The notes under the pieces are model-generated. The model worked only from the letters and a program-made list of their open reading frames with translations. It was not told the origin of the DNA and searched no databases. 64,000 nt of DNA from Przewalskia tangutica. Lineage: Eukaryota; Streptophyta; Magnoliopsida; Solanales; Solanaceae. The stretch spans positions 20,693,501-20,757,500 of the forward strand of contig CM056732.1 of NCBI GenBank assembly GCA_029844215.1, read 5' to 3'. Below, one piece after another: positions 34,201 through 44,929 of this stretch; positions within the stretch are counted from its first letter, which is position 1, and the number at the start of each line of letters is the position of its first letter. The position numbers and the translations under genes are program-made.

Positions 34201-37200
34201 AGTTATCTTTTCTCTGCCCTTTTAAAAAATTAATCATTTGTATTAATACTATCCTATTTCTGAGCTGCTGTGGTAGCAAACCTCTTGCGGAGGCCTCCAC
34301 ATCACTGCATGGACTGCTTAAAAATGGAAAAACAAGGTTAAGGAAAAACATATTTCTTACCAACAGAATGGGGCATTTTGGAGAACTGCTCAAGCCGTAT
34401 TAAATGTGATTTACCTATTTATCGCCAGCGTATTTCGCTCTGAGTATTGGAATAATAAATTCATTCACACCGTATATCTAGTTAGATGCTTAATTCTATT
34501 TATCTCCCAATGTTGTCTAAGAAGGTTCTTGCATGCTCGTTAAAATCTTTTGACACTATTGTTCTTACTCGCGTTTTATAGGTGCTTACACTGTTTGCGG
34601 GAGCTTTACTGGAGAAGCAAATTGTAGTGGCTTGTTCTAATTTGGTAAGTATCAGTTTGCAGCATCTTTTCTGTGGTATAGATTCAGGCATCATATGCCG
34701 TCTGGTTTGATTTCACATTCTGAATGCTTTCTTGGTTAGTCTGGCCTAGGCATCATCTTTTATTGTTGCAAAGATAGATTTTATTTCCCCCATGCATGTA
34801 ACATGTTAGGTGAAGACTTTGTTTCTAGATTCACAATTTTCCTTAGAATTGGCATGATTTTTAAAACTGGTATCTATGAAAACCGTAAACATTTGATGCA
34901 GATTCTAATTCTTAATTACTTAAATGCAGGGAATATTGTCTGCATGCATTCTGTCCATTATCCCTTTGATTCGTCCTTATCAGTGGCAAAGCTTGTTGAT
35001 GCCGGTAACTTTCAGTTGGCAATGAATGTTTTCCTCAGGAATAGATCTATTGCATTTCTGATTTTCTGACTTTCTTGACGTGTAAATTGTCCAGGTTTTG
35101 CCTAATGACATGCTGGATTTTCTGGATGCACCTGTTCCCTATATAGTGAGTATATCCATGTAAAAAAAATCCACGTCTTAGGATTTTCCTTGTTTCATAA
35201 TTGGCTCCCTGAGAAATGTATAAGCAAAGAGGTTTTCTTGGAAGTTAGATGAGGCTATTCTTAAAACGACTGGAGTACTTGAATGAGGGGTTTGTTTCAT
35301 TTTGACTGAAAGTTGATGGGTTTGTAGATGCTCTCATCGTCAATGATGAATGTTCTCCTGGCTATATTTTTTTTATCATGTGCCATGATACCATTTTGCC
35401 AGCTTTTTCTTAGATATCTTGCATTATTGGGAAATCATTCAGTTTGTTTCTGTCCTGTATTTAGCTGATCTATGTGTGCAAGAATGTATTGTTTCCTGCA
35501 TTTTCTCAAAATATATCTATCTTTCCTCGGATTTTGTGTTGCCAATTAATCAAATTATTTGTCTTGTTTGAGTGCTTTCTGTGATTATGTGGTGTATTAT
35601 TTTCGATAAATTATTCTTAGGTCACAAAGGGCCGGTTCTGGTGCATTAACTTATATTTATTTATTTTCTTACCGTTGAGTAGATAGGTGTGAAGAATAAA
35701 ACCTCTGAGGTTCAGTCAAAGTTAACAAATGCCATCCTTGTAGATGCGAACAAGAACCAGGTTTGTGAACTGGTCATTTCTATTGCATGAGCTGAAAGTA
35801 ACCGTTTACATGACTCTCCAGCAGACTGTCTTCTTAGTTTATGTTTTATCAAAACTTCATTACTGAGTAGCGTGCAATGTTGTGAATTTTGTTTTTACTT
35901 GTTATTAAGTTTTCTAAGAGGGATATTCTTTTCCTGTGTATTACATTGAAAATCAGGTGAAGTCACCAACTTTACCACAACTTCCGCAGCAAAAGGAGTT
36001 ATACTCTAGGTTAAGTCCTTACCATGCAAAGCTGGTGGGAGAAAGTTATCTGGCAAGGAAGAGGCCGGTTTATGAGTGCACAGATGTTCAGGTATTGCTG
36101 GACGTCTCATTGCTCCCCTTCCATGATTTATTTTTTACTCAGCTAACTTAGCTGGTTGCGTGCAACTAAGGTGAAAGATTTATTTGTTTTTCCTGGAAAT
36201 AGCATAGATGAGGCATTTCTAATTATACATTTAGCGTTTGATTATAGTCCGTGAGTTTGTTAACATGTAGGCCTCTAGTCCATTGTACCATGAAGTAAAA
36301 GAAAAAAAGAGTGATATATAGGACAAATGAATATCACCAAAAAAAGGACAAATGAATCTAATTATGCGTGCAATTGGAATTAGATAAGTAGGTTAAGTTA
36401 AATGTTGTGAGGTCTAGTCCTTTCTTTTGGGAGCCTCATGAACTAGAATTCAACCTTAGTATGTTCTCCTCCTTGTTTCTTGGTTTAATGGTGGTGGTAT
36501 TCGGACCAACTTGCGTCCACCTTGACTATTACACCGGGTCTTAGGCAAATGGAAAGAAATCGCCTAGTGTTTTTTGCTTCCGTGGGACTTGAACCTGACT
36601 CCCACTTTATTGACTACTAGGCCAGACCTTTGGGTCCGTTTGCAAAATGATCATATTCCTGAATTTTTCATCACTTATTGACGATTGTAACCCTTATCCT
36701 TTCTGGAGATGCTCATTCTGTATTAATAGCATATTGTTTCTCCTTCTGACGCAGCACCAAAAATGATTAATCCGGATGGTTTAATGGTAAATTGGAGGTT
36801 CGTCTTATGGGGTAAAAATGGTACCATACAAGCGAGCTTGGGATTCTTTAGTGTGCTTGTAGAAGGTGATTTTCTGCATGGGAAGTGGGAACATGCGTTG
36901 TTGTCACATGACACATGTCTACAAGCCTCTAAGAGTATATATAACTGTCACAAGGTCGGGATAGGGTCCCGACATACCCAAAATCATATTTACAATAGCA
37001 TACCAACTCGACAAGGCAAGTCCAAATGGAGTGGAGCTCGCCAGGACAACCTGCCCGTCAATCTATCTATTTGGACCTACAACATAAAATGCAGCGTCTC
37101 GGGCAAAAGGACTAATGATAAATGTACCGAGTATGTAATGCATGAGAACATATATAAAAGTATTAATGTAAAAAGAGATCTGAAACTTTGAATGCCACTA

Positions 37201-40200
37201 AGGGCGTATGACATGCATGTTTATACTTATACACATCATCATCATCATACCCAGTGAAGTCCACAATATGGGACTTATATACATATAAAGCCACTCTGTG
37301 GGGCAACATTATCATCATATCGTACCCAACTGATCAGTGGTGGCAATACATATATATATATAGCGCATAATAGGTGTGTACCCGCCGATTATAGCTCGAT
37401 GGTGTGTAATAATATCATATACATATATATACCTGCATCAGAGACGATAAAAGGATGTTCTGAGCCTTTTAGAGTGACGTAAGGTCGATAAACCTCCGAA
37501 TACGTTATGAAGCTAACATCATCACGTACCTCAATAATAGTTAAAGATCAAATATAAACATGGTTCAAGTGCCATATCAATGGAAGGAGAAGAACATGAA
37601 CTCTTATAACTATCCAGAATAAAACCATTATGGACGTTTGTTTCGTTCAGATTCATGCCAAAAGAAAGAAACGGAGAGCCTTAACATACCTTGCGATAAT
37701 CTGCCCAACAATCACGATAAGCTCAACTCGCCGCAACATAATCTACAACAATGAAAACGACGCTATCGTCACGCCACAAGTGATACAACTATCATATTTC
37801 GAACGGTAAACTTATCCTATAACAAATCGAGCAGTATCTCTCCTGTTTTTCTTACTTTTCTCAAGTCTCCAAAGATAACAACTACCCTAGAATAAACTTT
37901 TTAACCAAAACAATGATACAATGAGCGGAAAGCTCGGTTTACAACTAATAAAGCTATACTTTTAAACCCTTTCTTCTTTCAAATGCATGTCAACAACAAC
38001 ATACTCAGGTTATTCCATCAATTTCCAGCCATAAAATACCACAAGAACAACCTCAAAACAGTTCGACAAGCAACATCATAACTACAATTCCCGACCTCTA
38101 TTTCACGGGTTTCCAACTGTACCAGCTAGCTATGACTTCTAAAAGGTCAAATACATATAAGAGTGTAATTTTACTTTATAACACTTGGAACAACTCTCTA
38201 CACGAGCTGTAACAACTCCAAAATCAACAACCACAAGAAGAACAAGAAATTCACTAGCACCATGGGATTTTCGGCGTTTGATTTGCGTTGTTTTATTTGG
38301 ATTTCACTCTTGGATGGTTGGGGTCCTCTTAGAGAGAATTTGGGGGTGTTTGGGAACTGTTTTGGGTGAAAAATGACGAAGTATGAAGGCTGGAAGGCTT
38401 AAATAGCCTTAAAGGTTTAGCCACCGCCTTGGGTCTCAAAGGAGCTGCTGCGAAGTCTCGCAAAAATGTGAATCCCTCTACTCTGACGTTGTATCGACAA
38501 ACAATTTAATGCGTTGGAGACTAGACTCGTAGACCTTCGATATGATGGGTAGATCACCCTGTAACTTCAAGTAGATTGACCGAGACCTACGACTCTATCA
38601 AAAATTTGTAGCTTCCTGGGCTAGCAGGCTACTACAGGAGATTCGAAGAAAGGTTCTCTTTTATATAGCACCATTGACAAGATAAGATTGAAGTAGAAAG
38701 CAACTAAGTTTCAGTGATCTATGCATGTGAGCATATCTTCCAGGAATTGAAGGATAGATTGACATCAGCGCCTTGTTCTCCCAGAAGGTACAGAAGGCTA
38801 TGCAGTTTATTGTGATGATTCGGGTATAGGCTTGGGATGCGTGTTAATGTAGCATGGTAAAGTGATCGATTATGCTTCAAGGCAATTGAAGAAGCATGAA
38901 AAGAACTATCCAACGCATGGCTTGGAGTTAGTAGCAACAGTTTATGCACCGAAGATGTCAGCATTATTTGTATGGTGTTCATGTTGATATCTATACGGAT
39001 TATAAGAGCCTCCAATATATATTCAAACAGAAAGAGTTGAACCTAAAGCAACAAAATTGGTTGAAGTTGCTAAATGATTATGACGTTGATATCTTGTATC
39101 ATCCCGACAAGGCTAATATTGTAGCGGATTTAGCCGCAAATCTATGGGCAATTTGGTGCTTGTAGAAGCGGAAAGTAAGGAGCTAATCAGAGAACTATAA
39201 CTTCATCAGCTAGTCAGTGAGAGTCAAGCTATTAGACTGATAACGGAGGCATGGTAATTCAAAATACGATGGAATCATCTCTTGTAGCCGAGGTAAATGT
39301 GCGATAGAGGAAGATCCTACCTTGGTGCAAATCAGAGAAGTGATTCGAGGTAAATGTGCGATAGAGGAAGATCCTACCTTGGCGCAACTCAGAAAAAGGA
39401 TTCAGCAACATAAGACCACAACTTTCTAGCTCGGAGAATATGTGGTTATAAAATAGCAGGGACGATTATGTGTGCCAGATGTAGCAAGGTTGCAGAACAA
39501 GGTTATGACAGAAGTCCACCCATCACGATACTCTATTCATCCTGGATTGACGATGTCGATACAACATCAGAGTAGAGAGGTATTCACGTTTTCGCGAGAC
39601 TGCACGGGCAGCTCCTTTGGGACCTACTTGAGGTGGTGGCTGACCCTTTAAAAGGCTATTTAAGCCTTCCAGCATTCATACTTAGTCATTTTTCACCCAA
39701 AACCTGTTCCCAAACACCCCCAAATTCTCTCTAAGAGAACCCCAACCACCCAAGAGTGAAATCCAAAGAAAACAACGCAAATCAAACGCCGGAAATTTAG
39801 TGAGTTTCTTGTTCTTCTTGTAGTTGTTGATTTTGGAGTGGTTCTAGCTCGTGTGGAGAGTTGTTCTAAGCTAAGTTGTGCGGACTCTCCGTTTTTGGTA
39901 CCGTTCCCGTCTCGATACGAGGAGGGGGGGATACATCTGGGATATGGCCAACCAACTTCGGATACTTTGACTAGAGTACATCGGCAAATTTGGGCGAAAA
40001 TTTGAGATTTTGATTTCTAAAAAATAAAGATAAACAGATTTAATAAGGAAAATGATATACCTTTCATATTATAGTACTTTTGTCTCATTTTTGTTGCTTT
40101 GCGTTTCAGAGAAACCAAGAATTCAAGGTCGTGTTTTGAGTTTGGATGTTAGACAATAGTAGCGATATAACTTTATAGCTCTATTTTTTATAATTTTGAT

Positions 40201-42455
40201 TTTTCTAAGCTTAGGTTCCGTACCCGAGTCCTAGCAACTTAGGTTCTAAAGTGTTATAAGATTATACTCCTCTTATATGTATTTGAGCTTGTAGAAGTCA
40301 TAGCTAGCTTGTACGGTTGGAAACCCGTCTAAATAGAGGTCGAGAATCGTAGTTATGATGTTGCTTTTTTGAGGTTGTGCTTGTGGTATTTTGGTTGTTT
40401 GTGATGGTATGGAGATTGGGAGGGGTTTGGTAGCTCATGTAGAGCTTGTGCTGTTTAAAGAAGGTCGGGTGCCGAGAGCACCATCTAATTATAGCCGCGG
40501 GAGCTAGTCGCTCCTTGATTGCTTAGTAATGTGGTTGGTATAGCTGTGACATATTGTTTAGGGGCTGGATGTGTAGGTTGATAGTGTTTTTGTGTTGTTG
40601 TTAGCATAGTTTTTGTGAAAGTGTCAGTAATGTTTGTTATCCCAATGAAGTCATAGCTCCACCCGTGAACCATCTTTGTGTATTGAATTATGAATTGGTA
40701 TAAATAATTAGATTGGTGAAATGTTGAGACATGGTACATTTCATTTTTAATTATACACCTGAATACTTGGTTCTTTTTTATGAAACATTTAAAATGTAAA
40801 CTGGAAGTATATAGAGTAGTTAGTGGAGCTTATTGAAGATATTGTGTTGGTCCTTTCTTTGTTTCCTTCAGCTCTATTACGGAGCATTTACTTTGTGGCC
40901 TCGTGTATAAATAATCCTTTAGTTGAGTTAAAAAAACTGATGACATATTTGGGATTGGTTGACATTTTAGGTGGTGTTTATGCATTTTTTTTTTAAATCT
41001 GCTATGAAATTTCAAAAACGTGTTTGTTCAAGTTTTCGGGAAACAGTTTTTTGGAAAAGGTTTCAGGGTATTTTTCAAAGAAAAAGCCCTTTTTCCATTT
41101 GCAGAACACTCGACAAATCTTCAAAAAGATTTCAAACCCATCTCTTAACTTCTTTTTCAAATTAATTTTTCCAAAAGTTCTTTAGGGCTTCAAAATAACT
41201 CAGCTCTTCAGGATATCTTTGTAGTTAGCTTGCAACTCTGGCATCACAGATTTCATATAGATGCCTTTGCCATTTGATCACTGGCTCTTCTTCCTTTATG
41301 ATATTTATGACCTCATTAGAATGCTAATCGCCTAGAAAATAATCGTTCAATGTAATACTTTACAGTATGTTGTTATATTCTAGCTGTTATCTAGTCAGTG
41401 TTTATTACTGTTTAACCATGGCATTATGTTTAGGTTGAAGCTGCAAAGTGTTTCCTGGCAGTCTTACGGTCTTACCTCAATTCACTGTGCTCAAACCTTC
41501 GTTCACATACAATTACTAATGTCCAATCAAATGATGATAAGGTTTGTAGCTTCTCCTTGGAGCATCATTTGATTTGGCTGATTACTTGTGGGAAAAAGCC
41601 CTCTCTGTCTGGTTTTAATGCTCTGGAATGTTTTAAAGAAACCAAATGAAAGAAACAAAGAGAATATAATAGAATACATTGTCTCAGTAACCCTGGACAG
41701 AGTGAATGTACTTGCATCACTTTCGAAAGGTATCTGTAACTTATTTATTCAGAATCGGAAATTTGCATGTGTTGCATAGTTTCAGATTGTAAAAGGTAAT
41801 TTATCTGAAAACTTCACTTTTTTTCTGCTCCACTGGGTGATGGATATAAGCATCAGTTTGTATTGTTAAAATCTCAGTCTTCATTCAGTGTGAGCTCTTA
41901 TGCTTAACTGTTAGTCTAGTTGCAGTTTTTTTCTTTTCCTGTAACAATATCTACAGTTTGACAAACATCAGCTTTTATGAAGAAATCCTTATACATTTCA
42001 TTCTTACACTGATGGGTAAAGAGACTTCCTCTTAACTAAGAATTCTTTATCCTGCTCTTTGGTTATTAGGTATCTCTGCTCTTGAAGGAGAGCTTTATCG
42101 AGTCTTTCCCTAGTCGAGATCGGCCCTTTATGAAGGTATGTGCTTAAGCTTCCCCACTTTTCCAGTTATCTAAAGCCATATAGTTTCACTATACTGCACT
42201 CTGCTAATGTCATTACTGTACTATGCAAAATGATTGTCCTACAAATCTTCTCTTGTCACTTCATCCACAAAAAAATTGCATGTGCTTAAATGTTACCCTT
42301 AATTTTATGGTAAAGCCACCACTTTGGTTTTCCTCATGCAAACACGAAGAACATGCAAATCTGACTTCTTGCTCTTGGTGAAACAGCTTTTCCTGGACAC
42401 ACAGCTCTTTTCTGTACATACAGATTTTGTACTCTCTTTCTTCCAGAAGGAATAG
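28293..42455 (+). CDS. DENN (AEX-3) domain-containing protein, predicted Rab guanine-nucleotide exchange factor
   Basis: The only intact host gene. DENN proteins generally load GTP onto Rab GTPases in membrane traffic; the Rab partner here is unknown. I assembled 18 coding exons with GT-AG borders and compatible phases: 28293-28586, 28877-29065, 29154-29237, 29760-29819, 30651-30695, 31292-31491, 32394-32855, 33040-33166, 33275-33472, 33659-33748, 34582-34644, 34930-35004, 35095-35145, 35683-35760, 35957-36091, 41434-41541, 42070-42135, 42387-42455; 797 residues. uDENN about 105-224 (ESMVVVGLHPSCDI, QVLFVYPPEKQLPLKYKDLL), cDENN start 228-291 (RRCYCILSRLPFFDLHFGVL), an acidic linker 291-490, cDENN core 555-650 (LTLFAGALLEKQIVVACSNL, DFLDAPVPYI), dDENN to the end. 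Start chosen because MENIEESGSPGW follows a UTR acceptor and begins the conserved N-terminus as I recall it for Arabidopsis At5g35560-type proteins. Intron 15 is enlarged by TEs. Confidence 0.9.
36478..36637 (-). mobile_element. SINE-like element, minus strand
   Basis: On the minus strand: TGGCCTAGTAGTC (A-box-like), GGTTCAAGTCCCACGG (B box), AACACTAGGCGATTTC and a tail region TGGTCCGAATACCACC. This order matches a tRNA-derived SINE type I recall as frequent in Solanaceae. About 150 bp, so internally shortened or truncated. Confidence 0.7.
36638..36889. other. unassigned intron sequence
   Basis: Between the SINE and the recognisable LTR fragment. A 142-codon plus-strand ORF starting at 36763 crosses into the LTR and has no recognisable domain; I treat it as chance. 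Confidence 0.4.
36890..38560 (-). mobile_element. gypsy LTR fragment, minus strand (left piece)
   Basis: Reads in reverse like a gypsy LTR: the minus strand has TCGGGACCCTATCCCGACC then CTCTTAGAGGCTTGTAGACA (36946-36900), the block also present near 18855-18915. Its inner third (38028-38498) is an inverted copy of 39555-40396. Outer boundaries are approximate and no LTR termini are clear. Confidence 0.75.
38028..38498. repeat. inverted repeat, left arm
   Basis: Complement of 39555-39870 plus 40243-40396, roughly 85-90% identical by eye over about 470 bp. Shared words include CCCAAACACCCCCAAATTCT (complemented here) and AAATCCAAA...AACAACGCAAATC. Confidence 0.85.
38590..39554 (+). pseudogene. 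gypsy pol fragment (RT end, RNase H, integrase zinc region)
   Basis: Plus-strand readable pieces in several frames: AGYYRRFE-like text near 38624, LKDRLTSAP (38749), GYAVYCDDSGIGLGCVL (38796-38845), ASRQLKKHEKNYPTHGLELV (38876-38935), VDIYTDYKSLQYIFKQKELN (38989-39050), LLNDYDVDILYHPDKANIVAD (39068-39128), then RLCVPDVARLQNKVMTEVHP (39467-39525) from the integrase zinc-binding part. Many stops. It forms the spacer between the two LTR arms. Confidence 0.85.
39290..39403 (+). repeat. 57-bp tandem duplication inside the pol fragment
   Basis: GAGGTAAATGTGCGATAGAG and the following GAAGATCCTACCTTGG occur at 39290 and again at 39347, period 57 (19 codons), so the frame is kept. Confidence 0.85.
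39555..40396 (+). mobile_element. gypsy LTR fragment, plus strand (right piece, right arm)
   Basis: Inverted partner of 38028-38498, interrupted by a 372-bp MITE. Begins GTCGATACAACATCAGAGTA at 39555 and stays similar up to GCTTGTGGTATTTTGG (40396). Not followed by a recognisable LTR end. Confidence 0.8.
39871..40242. mobile_element. MITE with CTAAGTTG termini inside the right LTR arm
   Basis: Left end CTAAGTTGTGCGGACTC, right end (complement) CTAAGTTGCTAGGACTC; flanked by GTTCTAA (39863-39869 and 40243-40249). The left arm lacks it, so the empty site is known. The ends resemble a CTAAGTTGCTCGGACTC MITE type that I recall from Solanaceae; superfamily not settled (7-8-bp duplication would fit hAT). 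Confidence 0.8.
40397..41433 (+). other. remaining intron 15 sequence
   Basis: No gene or clear TE recognised; AT-rich, with a T-run near 40987. Small ORFs on both strands look like chance. Confidence 0.5.
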
Positions 42456-42861
42456 AGTCGCCATGCAAAGATCCAGTTCGTGATGTAATAGTGGAAACAC
42501 AAGTTCCTGTCTCTGTAGCTTATAGTTTATCGCTCAAAGTCCAATATAAGGGGTGAGTTATGTATCATAATTCATAGGAGATACACAATCACTTGTACTG
42601 ATATCTAACATCAGTCTGCTGTTTTTTTCTCTTCCAAGAGACTTTCTTTATTGTTCAACTCAGGCATGCGAAGTAGCGTATGCAATGGAGAACATAAATT
42701 AAAGGATTGTAGGATAGAATCATAGACTTGTACAGCGAGTGAAATTCTAGCAAACGCTATAATATCTATACTGTTCTGAGTGCCATTCTTCCTTGTTTTT
42801 TCTATGGTACCAAAATCTTATAGTGAAAACACAACTGCTAGTTCCCTCTTTCTTACCACCA
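42456..42861 (+). other. 3' flank of the DENN gene (presumed 3' UTR and beyond)
   Basis: Follows the stop codon TAG at 42453-42455. I see no unambiguous AATAAA signal close by. No other gene. Confidence 0.5.
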
Positions 42862-43022
42862 AAGGTTGTGGTGGGTGGTAAGTGCCCCTCTATTCTTAAT
42901 CAGAGTTCTCGGGTTTAAGCCATTCGAAACGAGAGCATTTTACCCTTCAAAGTTGAACTTTCCCATGCAAATCAAATTAGTCGAGCTCCAAAATGGACAA
43001 TGTACTTTGGGTGGACAAAAGA
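42862..43022 (+). mobile_element. SINE-like element, plus strand
   Basis: GTGGTGGGTGGTAAGTGCCC (A-box region), TCTCGGGTTTAAGCC (degenerate B box), then TTTTACCCTTCAAAG, ATTAGTCGAGCTCC and GGGTGGACAAAA at the end. This order matches a second SINE type I recall from Solanaceae; the sequence is old and partly decayed. Confidence 0.6.
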
Positions 43023-44214
43023 ATTCCCCCTTCTTGATTTTTGGAGGTGCTTACTAGCTGGAAGATCAGAAAGTTATGATACTAATAAATTTTCTATCCA
43101 GGATTTCTTGAAACTCTTTCCAATCAAAGCGATTTCATAACCATAAAGAAAGACCTCTCTTTCTTGATCACTACTAACTATAGAAAGTTCCTCGACTAAG
43201 AGGAGGTTCCCTTTCTTTTAAAATGGCATTGCGAATCAAAGGCTTGTTTTAGATTCTTGGGAAATCCCTTTTCTTAATACCCTTATTGATCAGTCCCGCC
43301 GGTTTGTTATTTCAAGTGACCCAATAATATCTTCCTGTAGGCGAAAACGTTTCCCTGCTGTCAAATGTGTACCCCCGTGAGTTGTAGCAGTATTGTGATT
43401 CAATTCCATAACAAGTACTGTTTACTCACTCCAATTCCCTTGGATAGTCCGATTAATTTTTCCTCCACAGCAATAAGGGGCTAAACTATCTACTAGTACG
43501 TTGATTCATGTTTCAGAAGTACATAACTTGTTATCTGACCATAATACATATCTATGAATAGTTGATATCGTACGGGTATCTACAGATCCTAAATTATCAA
43601 TAGGCTCTCTGAGCACGTTAGCAACTCAATCACTATCATTTTTTCAAATTATAGTCACTTAAAGAATTGCTTGCTTAAGTTGTGTCCAAGAGGGATTCAT
43701 GTAAAGTTGCTACAGAAATAGGGTCATACTTCTAAGATATAAGGGTACTGATGTGACAATGTTAGTAATGGGAAAAGAGTCAATTCTCAGTTAAGAAAAA
43801 CCTTAATGAAGCATGGAGCTGGAGTCAGATAAATGGTCCTATTTTGTCAGACCAGTGTTAAAGCTGATAGGGGGCCTTTTGGAGTGATGTGAAATATTGA
43901 ATGTTTTTTCATCTACTGTTTTGCCAACTAATACTACTTGTGTTTTAAGGAAATTTGACAAGGAAATTTATGATCAAGAAAATATGACTGCCTCTATTGT
44001 GCATGTGTGTGAGAGACAGAGCTGTGTTTTCAGTCTTTTGGATGCTTTACTAATAATGATAGTCTTTGGGGTCCTGTGAAATGTTAAGGCTCAACCTCTG
44101 TCAGTAAGGTCCTTATTTCTGTCACCCTGCAATTTCCTCCCACATGTATCCAGTTGCTTCTTTAGTTTTTCAGTCCACCCGTGTGAATTAATTTGACCCG
44201 ACATAGAATTTAAG

Positions 44215-44217
<3 letters not shown>
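43023..44217. other. unassigned intergenic DNA
   Basis: No TE termini or intact gene. On the minus strand 43640-43250 reads as coding-like pieces separated by stops (SVDTRTISTIHRYVLWSDN, ELNHNTATTHGGTHLTAGK) that I cannot assign. The 63-codon ORF at 43897 is probably chance. Confidence 0.4.

Positions 44218-44251
<34 letters not shown>
44218..44251. repeat. TA dinucleotide microsatellite
   Basis: About 16 uninterrupted TA units followed by a T-run. Confidence 0.9.
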
Positions 44252-44254
<3 letters not shown>

Positions 44255-44918
44255 TTAAATGTCATTTGTTCTGTGATTATAAAAAGTATGTTTATTAGAA
44301 AAGTTTAAAATTAAATTATTTTAAAATATAACAATATATTATTCTTTTCATAAGGGAATAACAAGAAAATAATGCCAATAAAATGATACAAATGGTTTAC
44401 TCCTATATGGAGTGAGGGGAAAGAGAAGGGCAAGGGTATGCTACTTAAACTATCTAAGGTATGTTTGGGATGGAAAGAAAATGTTCTCTCAGACATAAGT
44501 GATTTCTTACTCATTTTCAGAGGTTTAGTAATTAAGCAAAAATATTATCTCGAAATTATTTATACATAATTTGGATAGTTGGGAGGAGATAATCAACGTG
44601 GAATGACAATTATAAAACTTATTTTTTCTTACTCTATCAATGAGTAATTTTCATGATTTGTTTTAAAATTGTTTTCCTAGTGATTGATCAACCAGATATA
44701 AGAAAATTAAAAACTATCAAAAAATATATCTTTTTATTTCTCATCGATGTTCGATACTCTCTTTGGACTCAACTAATTCGAGTCCCTTTGGAAAGTCCCA
44801 CTTTGAGAGTGAAACACTTTCTATCAAAGTCAATCTTATTTTCAAGATTCGAACATCATACTCTTCGTAAAGAGTGGAAATATAATTATCACTACAACAA
44901 CTTTTAATAACATTAAAG
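44252..44918. other. AT-rich intergenic DNA
   Basis: No gene recognised. The 84-codon ORF at 44653 has no family features. Confidence 0.5.
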
Positions 44919-44928
44919 AATATTTTCC
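44919..44928. repeat. LINE target site duplication (left)
   Basis: AATATTTTCC before the LINE; the same 10 bases directly follow the poly(A) tail (50113-50122). Confidence 0.8.
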
Positions 44929-44929
44929 C

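Larger units (their letters stand above)
36092..41433 (+). other. TE-filled intron 15 of the DENN gene
   Basis: 5342 bp from donor GGTATTGC (after 36091) to acceptor TATGTTTAG (41433); the other introns are about 90-900 bp. It holds a SINE, a rearranged gypsy fragment with opposed LTR pieces and a MITE, listed below. The flanking exons still join in frame. Confidence 0.88.

Noticed and set aside
36946..36946. LTR terminus TGTCACAAGG taken as the end of the intronic gypsy LTR
   Set aside because: The LTR-like block (CTCTTAGAGGCTTGTAG) continues to the left of it, as in gypsy-A near 18890, so this is an internal position, not the end.
36763..37191. 142-codon plus-strand ORF in intron 15
   Set aside because: No domain, crosses from unassigned sequence into a minus-strand LTR fragment with GC-rich LTR words.
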